A stretch of DNA of 5,373 nt from Clostridia bacterium. Lineage in GTDB: Bacteria; Bacillota; Clostridia; Oscillospirales; CAG-272. Position numbers and translations under genes: made by a program. The number at the start of each line of letters is the position of its first letter. Positions within the stretch are counted from its first letter, which is position 1. Positions 1 to 5,281 of this stretch are shown here, in pieces. The stretch is from contig JAFQOC010000556.1 in the NCBI GenBank assembly GCA_017420845.1, forward strand, positions 1-5,373, in the 5' to 3' direction. Below the pieces are notes generated by a model. That model worked only from the letters and a program-made list of their open reading frames with translations. It was not told the origin of the DNA and did no database searches.

Positions 1-76
1 ATACGGAACAAGGGATTTCTCAAAAATCCCTTGGCTCACAGCAGTTTTCTTGCACCTACCGGTGCGCGTCGGGGCG
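1..76 (+). repeat. Repeat module A, left copy
   Basis: This stretch matches 5282-5357 without a gap over 76 bases, with 8 differences counted by eye (about 89% identity). It contains two hairpins. The first pairs 9-18 with 24-33 (10 bp, 5-base loop). The second pairs GCACC (52-56) with GGTGC (61-65) around a TACC loop. Similarity to the right copy ends abruptly after 76. Neither hairpin is followed by a T run, so they do not look like ordinary intrinsic terminators. The element may start upstream of the window. No open frame here looks like a real gene. Confidence 0.85.
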
Positions 77-82
77 CTCGCG

Positions 83-192
83 GCCGCCCTCGGCACTGCC
101 GGCCGTCCGTTTTAGGTTCTGGGGGCAAAGCCCCCAGAACCCCCCGCATAGCTGCAACCCAACGCACCGACAAACCCAAATTTGAAACACAG
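83..192 (+). repeat. Repeat module B, left copy
   Basis: This 110-base segment is matched in reverse complement by 5024-5133, at roughly 85% identity by eye with one single-base gap in each copy. Its core is a perfect 12-bp hairpin, GGTTCTGGGGGC (115-126) and GCCCCCAGAACC (130-141), around an AAA loop. Conserved blocks lie on both sides: an 11-base dyad CGGCACTGCCG (91-101) with its GC-rich surroundings, and a block around CAACCCAACGCACCGA (155-170). Conservation ends within the ribosome-binding region of the downstream regulator gene. No T run follows the hairpin on either strand. It is separated from module A by 6 bases. Confidence 0.87.
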
Positions 193-199
193 AAAGGAG
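191..199 (+). promoter_or_regulatory. Ribosome-binding site deciding the start of the XRE gene
   Basis: AGAAAGGAG ends 6 bases before the ATG at 206 and selects that start over an in-frame ATG at 182, which would add 8 residues and has no such site. The last conserved bases of repeat module B (to 192) overlap the beginning of this site. No convincing -35/-10 pair was found between 1 and 205, so the promoter is either weak or lies upstream of the window. Confidence 0.8.
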
Positions 200-205
200 C
201 CATCC

Positions 206-415
206 ATGAATACTCTCCGCATATCTGCCTGCATTCGATCCTATCGGCAGGAGCACGCTATGAGCCAGACGGTTTTTGGCGAATTATTCGGCGTCACCGC
301 CCAGGCCGTTTCCAAATGGGAGCGGGAGCTCTCCTGCCCCGATATCGTCATTCTCCCCGAGATCGCCCGCGTGCTGGGGGTTTCGGTGGGGTATCTGCTG
401 GGCGAAAACGCCTGA
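206..415 (+). CDS. Small XRE/Cro-type helix-turn-helix regulator
   Basis: This is a 69-residue protein that is almost entirely one Cro/C1-type (HTH_3) DNA-binding domain. The order is an N-terminal helix (LRISACIRSYRQE, residues 4-16), the turn-and-recognition segment (SQTVFGELFGVTAQAVSKWE, 20-39) and the helix LPEIARVLGVS (50-60), ending in the usual YLLGE tail (63-67). The SKWE recognition motif and the LGVSVxYLLGE ending are typical of small Bacillota regulators. No effector, dimerisation or membrane domain follows, so it would act as a small cytoplasmic DNA-binding protein, probably a dimer and probably a repressor. The ATG at 206 is chosen because of the AGAAAGGAG site. It lies 130 bases upstream of the hydrolase gene on the same strand. 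A perfect dyad over that gene's -10 box (500-525) is an obvious candidate target, but this is inference; it could equally regulate distant genes. Confidence 0.88.
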   Translation: MNTLRISACIRSYRQEHAMSQTVFGELFGVTAQAVSKWERELSCPDIVILPEIARVLGVSVGYLLGENA

Positions 416-484
416 TCTATCTTCCGTCACGGCAAAGGGCACCGACAGAGGCCTTGAAAAAATCTTCAAATCCTCCCGAACTTC

Positions 485-513
485 TTGCAAAATCTCTCCG
501 TTTCTGTTATAAT
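485..513 (+). promoter_or_regulatory. Promoter of the hydrolase-udk operon
   Basis: TTGCAA (485-490) is a 4/6 match to the -35 consensus. It stands exactly 17 bases from a perfect TATAAT (508-513). The predicted transcript starts near 520, giving a leader of about 25 bases that consists mostly of the ribosome-binding site CGAAAGGAG (531-539) before the ATG at 546. Its position directly before a two-gene operon that ends in a terminator supports function. Confidence 0.85.
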
Positions 514-525
514 AGGGACAGAAAC
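500..525 (+). promoter_or_regulatory. Perfect 8-bp dyad around the -10 box, candidate operator
   Basis: GTTTCTGT (500-507) and ACAGAAAC (518-525) are exact inverted repeats separated by 10 bases that contain the TATAAT box and run to the predicted start site. A protein bound here would block RNA polymerase. The spacing of the arm centres, 18 bases, is less than two helical turns. There is no T run and the dyad begins upstream of the transcription start, so a DNA operator fits better than an RNA terminator. The XRE regulator gene just upstream is the natural candidate ligand. A related half-site (ACAGAAAG, 189-196) overlaps that gene's ribosome-binding site. The link is inferred. Confidence 0.55.
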
Positions 526-545
526 ATCCCCGAAAGGAGACCGCC

Positions 546-1574
546 ATGCACTTCCGTGAAGATCCCCATAAGAACGAGGCCCTCAAGGCCCGCCATCTCT
601 CTGAGGTAGAGGCCCTCATTACCCGCCGCGAGGACGAGCTGGCCGCCGCCCGCAAGGCTCGCGGTGCCGATATTCTGAGAGACACCGAAACCCACCGCAA
701 GGCCTTTCTGGATATGCTGGGCTGGCCCCTGAACGCCGATCTGCCCCGCCCCACCCCCCGAGCCGAGATCATCGAGGAGCTGGGAGACGAGGGAGAGTAC
801 ACCGTATTCCGTATGCGCATCGAGGTGCTGGAGGGGCTGTGGCAGACGGGACTCTACTACCGCCTCAATTCCGATGAGCGCCGTCCTCTGGTCATTTCCC
901 AGCACGGCGGGGCGGGCACCCCCGAGCTGGCCTCGGGCTTCTACTTCGACGGCAGTACGGTCAACTACCACGGCATGGTGACGGGACTCCTTCCCCACCG
1001 TGTCCACGTATTCATGCCCGCTCTGCTCCTCTGGGATCCCGCCTTCTACGGTGCAGCCTACGACCGCATCCGCATCGACGCCCGTCTGAAGCGGGTGGGC
1101 AGCTCCATCACCGCCCTGGAGGTCTACGCCATCTCCCGCGTCATCGACTACTTCGAGGCCACCGTAGATCCCCTGTCCTTCGGTATGGTGGGCTGCTCCT
1201 ACGGCGGTCACTACACCCTCTTCACAACCGCCGCCGAGCCCCGTATCCGCTCGGCTATCTCCTCCTCCTTCTTCAGCGACCGCCGTCAGTACGCCTGGCC
1301 CGACTGGTCCTGGCGGGATGCCGCCGCCCTCTACGACGATCCCGAGATCGCCTGCCTCTGCTACCCCCGCCGGCTCTGCGTGGAAACGGGGGATCAGGAT
1401 GAGCTCTTCGCCGTGGAATACAGCAACGCCGCCACCGCCGAGGTCATGGACTACTGCGTCCGGGCGGGCATTGACCCCGCGACCTGGTTCGATTCCATCG
1501 TCTTCCCCGGCATTCATGAGTACAACCCCGATCCCGCCCCCGTGGAGCGCATGATCCGGGAGCTGGAAGCGTAA
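546..1574 (+). CDS. Alpha/beta-hydrolase, probable esterase/deacylase
   Basis: This 342-residue cytoplasmic protein has an alpha/beta-hydrolase core from about residue 85 to the end. The nucleophile elbow is G-C-S-Y-G (216-220, Ser218). Upstream is a probable oxyanion loop QHGGAGTPE (119-127), and downstream an acid candidate in TGDQDE (Asp283 or Asp285) and the histidine in PGIHEY (His324). The triad therefore appears complete and in the usual order. Residues 1-60 are charged and helical and may form a cap or dimer arm. No signal peptide or membrane segment is visible. The pattern resembles the large dienelactone-hydrolase/acetyl-xylan-esterase-like group, so hydrolysis of an ester, possibly an acetyl group on a sugar, is likely, but the substrate cannot be read from sequence. 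The start follows CGAAAGGAG (531-539) by 6 bases. It is the first gene of an operon with udk, which begins 14 bases after its stop. A peptidase or lactonase role is not excluded. Confidence 0.82.
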   Translation: MHFREDPHKNEALKARHLSEVEALITRREDELAAARKARGADILRDTETHRKAFLDMLGWPLNADLPRPTPRAEIIEELGDEGEYTVFRMRIEVLEGLWQTGLYYRLNSDERRPLVISQHGGAGTPELASGFYFDGSTVNYHGMVTGLLPHRVHVFMPALLLWDPAFYGAAYDRIRIDARLKRVGSSITALEVYAISRVIDYFEATVDPLSFGMVGCSYGGHYTLFTTAAEPRIRSAISSSFFSDRRQYAWPDWSWRDAAALYDDPEIACLCYPRRLCVETGDQDELFAVEYSNAATAEVMDYCVRAGIDPATWFDSIVFPGIHEYNPDPAPVERMIRELEA

Positions 1575-1588
1575 AGGACGGAACGGCT

Positions 1589-2206
1589 ATGAACTCTGTT
1601 TACATCATCGGCATCGCCGGCGGCAGCGGCTCGGGCAAGTCCACCTTCGCCCGCCGTCTCACCGAGAAATTTCCCGATTCGGTCTCCCTCGTCAGCTGTG
1701 ACAACTACTACAAAGCCCACGGCGATATTCCCCTGGAGGAGCGCCGCCTGCTCAACTACGACGCCCCCGAGGCTCTGGAGTTTGACCTCATGGTCAGCCA
1801 TCTCCGCGCTCTCAAAAGCGGGGAGGCGGTGGATTGCCCCGTGTACGATTTCACCCTCCATAACCGTTCGGACAAGGTGGTACGCATTGACCCCAGACCC
1901 GTCATCATTGTGGACGGCATCCTCATTCTGTCGGATCCCGCCCTCCGCGAGACCTTCGATCTGAAGATCTACGTGGAGACCGACGCCGACGAGCGCATCC
2001 TCCGCCGCGCCAGACGGGACATGGAGGTCCGAGGCCGTAAGATCGACGACATCATGGCTCAGTATCTCTCCACGGTCAAGCCCATGCACGAGACCCACGT
2101 GGAGCCCTCAAAGAAGCACGCTGACCTCATTCTCAACGGCGGGTTGAACCCCGTGGCGTTGGAGGTCGTAGCGGGACGGGTGAGGGATTTTCTCAGTACC
2201 CCGTGA
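1589..2206 (+). CDS. udk: Uridine kinase (uridine/cytidine 5'-phosphorylating)
   Basis: This 205-residue enzyme has the normal length for bacterial Udk, which phosphorylates uridine and cytidine to UMP and CMP in pyrimidine salvage in the cytoplasm. The Walker A loop is GGSGSGKST (11-19). The family's catalytic CDNYYK follows (37-42, Asp38), then LNYDAPEALEFD (55-66), the nucleoside-binding YDF (86-88), and the lid region RRARRDMEVRGR (139-150). The C-terminal signature VEPSKKHADLILNGG (171-185) is also present. The usual Glu in the VEGI strand is Asp here (V-D-G-I, Asp109), a conservative change. The start is supported by AAAGGA (1573-1578), which overlaps the upstream stop codon; the 14-base gap implies co-transcription with the hydrolase. 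A terminator follows directly. Phosphoribulokinase and pantothenate kinase share the P-loop fold, but the CDNYYK and VEPSKK motifs point to uridine kinase. Confidence 0.95.
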   Translation: MNSVYIIGIAGGSGSGKSTFARRLTEKFPDSVSLVSCDNYYKAHGDIPLEERRLLNYDAPEALEFDLMVSHLRALKSGEAVDCPVYDFTLHNRSDKVVRIDPRPVIIVDGILILSDPALRETFDLKIYVETDADERILRRARRDMEVRGRKIDDIMAQYLSTVKPMHETHVEPSKKHADLILNGGLNPVALEVVAGRVRDFLSTP

Positions 2207-2209
2207 TCC

Positions 2210-2248
2210 TACCCCGAGGCAGAGAACTGCCTCGGGGTATTCTGTTTT
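2210..2248 (+). terminator. Intrinsic terminator after udk
   Basis: TACCCCGAGGCA (2210-2221) pairs perfectly with TGCCTCGGGGTA (2228-2239) around a 6-base GAGAAC loop. A T-rich tail (TTCTGTTTT, 2240-2248) follows. It begins four bases after the udk stop codon, as expected for the end of the hydrolase-udk operon. Confidence 0.9.
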
Positions 2249-2255
2249 CCAAGAA

Positions 2256-2294
2256 GGAAGGCCCCCGACTATACGGGGTCTCCATGGTTTTTTT
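2256..2294 (+). other. Weak hairpin followed by seven Ts
   Basis: CCCCG (2263-2267) pairs with CGGGG (2274-2278) around ACTATA. A looser outer pairing of GGA (2256-2258) with TCC (2281-2283) is possible. After ATGG there is a run of seven Ts (2288-2294). It could be a back-up terminator behind the udk terminator. The stem is short and the T run is offset from it, so this is tentative. Confidence 0.35.
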
Positions 2295-2316
2295 CGTACT
2301 TTCTTCACAAAACACC

Positions 2317-2345
2317 TTGCATAATAGTGAAAGATATGTTATACT
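2317..2345 (+). promoter_or_regulatory. Promoter of the rhamnosidase gene
   Basis: TTGCAT (2317-2322) retains the TTG core of a -35 element. It stands 17 bases from TATACT (2340-2345), a 5/6 match to the -10 consensus, within an AT-rich patch of otherwise GC-rich DNA. The predicted start near 2352 leaves a leader of about 67 bases. The -10 overlaps an imperfectly spaced dyad, AATAGT (2323-2328) and ACTATT (2343-2348), which may be an operator but is short enough to arise by chance. Confidence 0.65.
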
Positions 2346-2378
2346 ATTCCCGAAGGCGGCCCACAGGTCTGCCCCCTG

Positions 2379-2399
2379 CCGGCCCTCGGCCGGTATTTT
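2379..2399 (+). promoter_or_regulatory. Leader hairpin before the rhamnosidase gene
   Basis: CCGGCC (2379-2384) pairs with GGCCGG (2388-2393) around a CTC loop, followed by TATTTT (2394-2399), just before the ribosome-binding site AAAGGA (2403-2408). It lies within the predicted transcript. An alternative pairing of GGCC (2358-2361) with GGCC (2381-2384) and CAGG (2364-2367) with CCTG (2375-2378) would exclude it. It may act as an attenuator or simply shape the leader; no riboswitch class was recognised. Confidence 0.4.
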
Positions 2400-2418
2400 C
2401 TGAAAGGAATCTGATACG

Positions 2419-4941
2419 ATGAGCAAGGATTACATGACCGGTGGTCTTGGCAAGTGGATCACCTACGCAAACCCCGCCCCCGTGGTGGAGGACAAGAAGA
2501 ACCCCTGGGAGAATGCCCTGGGCCGCGCTGATCAGTTCGCCCCCATCGCTGACGTGGGCGGCATCGCCCTGTTCCGCAAGCAGTTTGTTGTGGACGGTCT
2601 CAAGTCCGCCCGTGTGGATGCCACCGCCCTGGGCGTGTTCGATATCTGGGTCAACGGCCGCCGCGTGGGCCGCGTGGACGACAACGGTGTCGAGGTCTTT
2701 GACGAGATGAAGCCCGGCTGGACCGATTACCGCGAGCGCGTGCTGTACTACTCCTACGACCTGGCTCCCTACCTCGCAGAGGGAGAGAATACCCTCTTGA
2801 TCGCCGTGGCTCCCGGCTGGTGGAACGGCCGTATCTCTCTGGGCACCTACGGTGAGACCCACATCTCCCTGCTGGCCGCCATCCATCTGCTGGACAACGG
2901 CGGAGACCGGGCCCTGTACACCGACGAGACCTGGCAGGGGGCCTGGGGCAGCGCCATTCGCGCCTCGGACATCTGGGACGGTGAGCTGTACGACGCCAAC
3001 CTCCCTACCCCGAAGGGTCTGTCCAAGGGCTGTAATTGCGTGAATTGGGACTCCGTTACCACCGAAAGCTACGATATCTTCGTAACCCCTCACGTGGGTC
3101 CCACCATTATGGTCCGCGAGGGTCTGACCCGCAAGCCCGAGACCATTACAATCTACAACGGCACCGAGGACAACGGCTCGGACTTTGGTAAGATCCACGT
3201 GGTGCGTGAGTCCAAGGGCGAGGACAGCTTCAAGCTGGCCAAGGGTGAGTCCGCCGTCATTGATCTGGGTCAGAATATGGTTGGTTGGCCCACCTTCACC
3301 GTCAAGGGTCAGAAGGGCACCTCGGTGCAGATCCGCGTGGGTGAGATGCTCAACGACTCGGGTCTTGCCTCCCGCGGCAACGACAACCCCGAGGGCTCCA
3401 TCTACACCATTAACTACCGCTCCGCCAAGGCTAAGGCCTACTATATCCTGAAGGGCGACGAGGCGGGCGAGTACTACTGCCCCACCTTCACCTTCTTCGG
3501 CTTCCGCTATCTGGAAATCACCGCCACCGAGGACGTGGAATTCACCGGTGTGGCTTGCCCCGTCATCGGCTCGGCTACCCGTGAGACGGGTAAGATGGAG
3601 ACCTCCCATCCCGTGGTCAACCGGCTCATTTCCAACATCATCTGGGGTCAGCGCGGCAACTACCTGTCTGTCCCCACCGACTGCCCTCAGCGCGACGAGC
3701 GTCTGGGCTGGACGGGTGACACCCAGGCATTCTGCGGCACCGCCGCCTACAACGCCGAGGTGGACGGCTTCTTCCACAAGTGGCTTCAGGACGCCCGGGA
3801 CTCCCAGAACGAGGCGGGTGTGTACCCCGACGTAATCCCCACCGTCCGCGTAGTCGGCTTCGGCGGCGCGGCATGGAGCGACGCGGGCATCATCGTTCCC
3901 TACACCATGTGGAAGATGTACGCCGACACCGCCATCATCGAGGAGCATTACGAGTCCATGGAGAAGTACATGGGCTGGCTGGAGGCTTCCAACATGAACG
4001 CCCCCAATCCCCACTACGGCGACTGGCTGGCCTATGAGAAGACCGACGCCCGCCTGATCTGCGTGGCTTACTACGCCCTGGACTGCCTGTACATGGAGGC
4101 CATGTCGAAGGCCATCGGCAAGACCGACCGCGCCGAGCACTACAAGGCTACCTACGCCAAGGTGCGGGATCACTTCCGTACCCTGTACTGTGACGAGAAC
4201 GGCGAGCTGAACCCCGAGAACCGCACCCAATGCGGCTACCTGCTGGCTCTCCGCATCGGTCTTCTGGACGAGGACAAGCGTCCCGCCGCCGTGGCAGCCC
4301 TCAAGCAGAAGATCATCGACAACGGCTACAAGCTCTCCACGGGATTTGTGGGCACCTGCATCCTCAACGAGGTGCTGGCCGAATTCGGTGAGAATAATCT
4401 GGCCTACTCCCTGCTGCTCCAGACCGAGAACCCCTCCTGGCTGTACAGCATCTATCAGGGTGCTACCACCATTTGGGAGCGCTGGAATTCCTACACCCTG
4501 GCGACCGGCTTTGGCGATGTGGCCATGAACTCCTTCAATCACTACGCCTACGGCGCCATCCAGGAGTGGATGTACCGCCACATCGCGGGTATCGAGACCA
4601 CCGAAGAGGCTCCCGGCTTCGCCCATCCCATTCTTCAGCCCAAGCCCGACACCCGTACTCCCGACGAGATCCCCGAGGGTCAGGAGCTGATCAAGTGGGC
4701 AAAGACCTCCTTCGAGTCGAAGAGCGGTCTGATTATCTCCAACTGGGATACCACCGACGGCTTTGTCTATGAGTGCACGGTTCCCGTGGCCACCACCCTG
4801 TACCTGCCCATGCTGTCCGACGCCGAGACCTACACGGTCAACGGCGTGGAGAAGAGGTTCGCCGACGGCCAGGTCTGCTACTGCGGCAAGTGCCTGGAGA
4901 TCGAGCTTCAGCCCGGCAGCTATACCTTCGTGCAGAAGTAA
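2419..4941 (+). CDS. Alpha-L-rhamnosidase, glycoside hydrolase family 78
   Basis: This 840-residue inverting glycosidase removes terminal alpha-L-rhamnose from glycosides. The N-terminal half (about 1-385) is beta-rich: a lectin-like domain with FDIWVNGRRVG (74-84), then APGWWNGRISLG (131-142), and the stretch IDLGQNMVGWPTF (281-293) typical of the Bac_rhamnosid region. The (alpha/alpha)6 catalytic domain runs from about 390 to 725. It carries the family hallmark DCPQRDERLGWTGD (421-434), with Asp421, Glu427 (general acid), Trp431 and Asp434, and TTIWERWNSY (683-692) with Glu687 (general base). The spacing of these residues agrees with characterised GH78 enzymes such as SaRha78A. A C-terminal beta domain follows (about 733-840). 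There is no signal peptide or anchor, so it should act in the cytoplasm on imported rhamnosides. The start follows AAAGGA (2403-2408) by 10 bases. It forms its own unit with promoter, leader hairpin and terminator. The exact aglycone (flavonoid, pectic fragment, other) cannot be told. Confidence 0.96.
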   Translation: MSKDYMTGGLGKWITYANPAPVVEDKKNPWENALGRADQFAPIADVGGIALFRKQFVVDGLKSARVDATALGVFDIWVNGRRVGRVDDNGVEVFDEMKPGWTDYRERVLYYSYDLAPYLAEGENTLLIAVAPGWWNGRISLGTYGETHISLLAAIHLLDNGGDRALYTDETWQGAWGSAIRASDIWDGELYDANLPTPKGLSKGCNCVNWDSVTTESYDIFVTPHVGPTIMVREGLTRKPETITIYNGTEDNGSDFGKIHVVRESKGEDSFKLAKGESAVIDLGQNMVGWPTFTVKGQKGTSVQIRVGEMLNDSGLASRGNDNPEGSIYTINYRSAKAKAYYILKGDEAGEYYCPTFTFFGFRYLEITATEDVEFTGVACPVIGSATRETGKMETSHPVVNRLISNIIWGQRGNYLSVPTDCPQRDERLGWTGDTQAFCGTAAYNAEVDGFFHKWLQDARDSQNEAGVYPDVIPTVRVVGFGGAAWSDAGIIVPYTMWKMYADTAIIEEHYESMEKYMGWLEASNMNAPNPHYGDWLAYEKTDARLICVAYYALDCLYMEAMSKAIGKTDRAEHYKATYAKVRDHFRTLYCDENGELNPENRTQCGYLLALRIGLLDEDKRPAAVAALKQKIIDNGYKLSTGFVGTCILNEVLAEFGENNLAYSLLLQTENPSWLYSIYQGATTIWERWNSYTLATGFGDVAMNSFNHYAYGAIQEWMYRHIAGIETTEEAPGFAHPILQPKPDTRTPDEIPEGQELIKWAKTSFESKSGLIISNWDTTDGFVYECTVPVATTLYLPMLSDAETYTVNGVEKRFADGQVCYCGKCLEIELQPGSYTFVQK

Positions 4942-4959
4942 GATTTGTCCTATGGAAAC

Positions 4960-4993
4960 ATCCCCCGCCACGGCTTTGTGACGGGGGATTTTT
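4960..4993 (+). terminator. Intrinsic terminator after the rhamnosidase gene
   Basis: ATCCCCCG (4960-4967) pairs with CGGGGGAT (4982-4989). After one C-A mismatch, CAC (4969-4971) pairs with GTG (4978-4980) around a GGCTTT loop. A run of five Ts (4989-4993) follows immediately. It begins 18 bases after the stop codon. Confidence 0.92.
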
Positions 4994-5023
4994 GTAGAGA
5001 TATGTTGCGGTGTAAAAGCTTGT

Positions 5024-5133
5024 CTGTCCTTCAAATTGCAGTTTATCGGTGCGTTGGGTTGCGACCATGCAAGGGGGTTCTGGGGGCTTCGCCCCCAGAA
5101 CCTACACAGGTGGCCGGCAGTGCCGAGGGCGGC
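5024..5133 (-). repeat. Repeat module B, right copy, inverted
   Basis: This is the reverse-complement counterpart of 83-192: same 110-base length, about 85% identity by eye. The central hairpin arms (5076-5087 and 5091-5102) are identical to those of the left copy, and only the three-base loop differs (TTC here). The blocks TCGGTGCGTTGGGTTG (5046-5061) and GGCCGGCAGTGCCGAGGGC (5112-5130) are also conserved. It starts 30 bases after the rhamnosidase terminator's T run. No coding capacity is credible. Confidence 0.87.
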
Positions 5134-5134
5134 A

Positions 5135-5208
5135 GCCGCAACACGAAGGCAGGCAAATATTCGGAGTTACTGGTTGCGGCCTACAAATGCCGCTAAAGCA
5201 GCATTTGT
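5135..5208. other. Structured spacer with two hairpins
   Basis: Two stems lie between repeat modules B and A. GCCGCAAC (5135-5142) pairs with GTTGCGGC (5173-5180) and encloses 30 bases. ACAAATGC (5183-5190) pairs with GCATTTGT (5201-5208) and continues, after a C-A mismatch, as GC/GC around TAAA. In the left composite copy the corresponding interval is only 6 bases (77-82), so this part is an insertion here or a deletion there. The region has no convincing gene. Confidence 0.6.
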
Positions 5209-5215
5209 CCGTGGT

Positions 5216-5266
5216 GCGGCTTGTGGGAAAACGCCTCGGCGCGCGGCGGAAGCCGCAAGAAAATTG
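5216..5266 (-). repeat. Repeat module A, inverted partial copy
   Basis: This segment pairs with 5323-5373 as a 51-base inverted repeat, with 43 of 51 positions complementary by eye. Its internal hairpin is GCGGC (5243-5247) and GCCGC (5252-5256) around GGAA. The equivalent stem in the other copies is GCACC/GGTGC, so two base pairs have changed on both sides together. The match to module A ends after AAGAAAATTG (5257-5266). Confidence 0.8.
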
Positions 5267-5281
5267 GCTATAACGAGAAAC

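Noticed and set aside
115..141. The 12-bp hairpin of module B as a transcription terminator
   Set aside because: The stem is strong, but neither strand has a T run after it in either copy, so it does not fit an intrinsic terminator.
31..609. A 192-codon plus-strand frame covering the repeats and the XRE gene
   Set aside because: It runs through both repeat modules, the XRE gene in another frame and the promoter. Its product is Arg/Pro-rich without any domain and it has no ribosome-binding site.
507..1517. A 336-codon open frame on the minus strand
   Set aside because: It is antisense to the hydrolase gene, with low-complexity Gly/Val/Glu composition and no motif; a codon-bias shadow.
2328..2341. 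A catabolite-response (cre) site near the rhamnosidase promoter
   Set aside because: TGAAAGATATGTTA resembles the left half only; the central CG and the right half of the consensus are missing.
2344..5034. An 896-codon open frame on the minus strand, longer than the gene it overlaps
   Set aside because: It lies antisense to the GH78 gene, whose catalytic motifs are intact. The Gly/Val/Ala/His-rich product has no recognisable domain, and long antisense frames are expected in GC-rich coding DNA.
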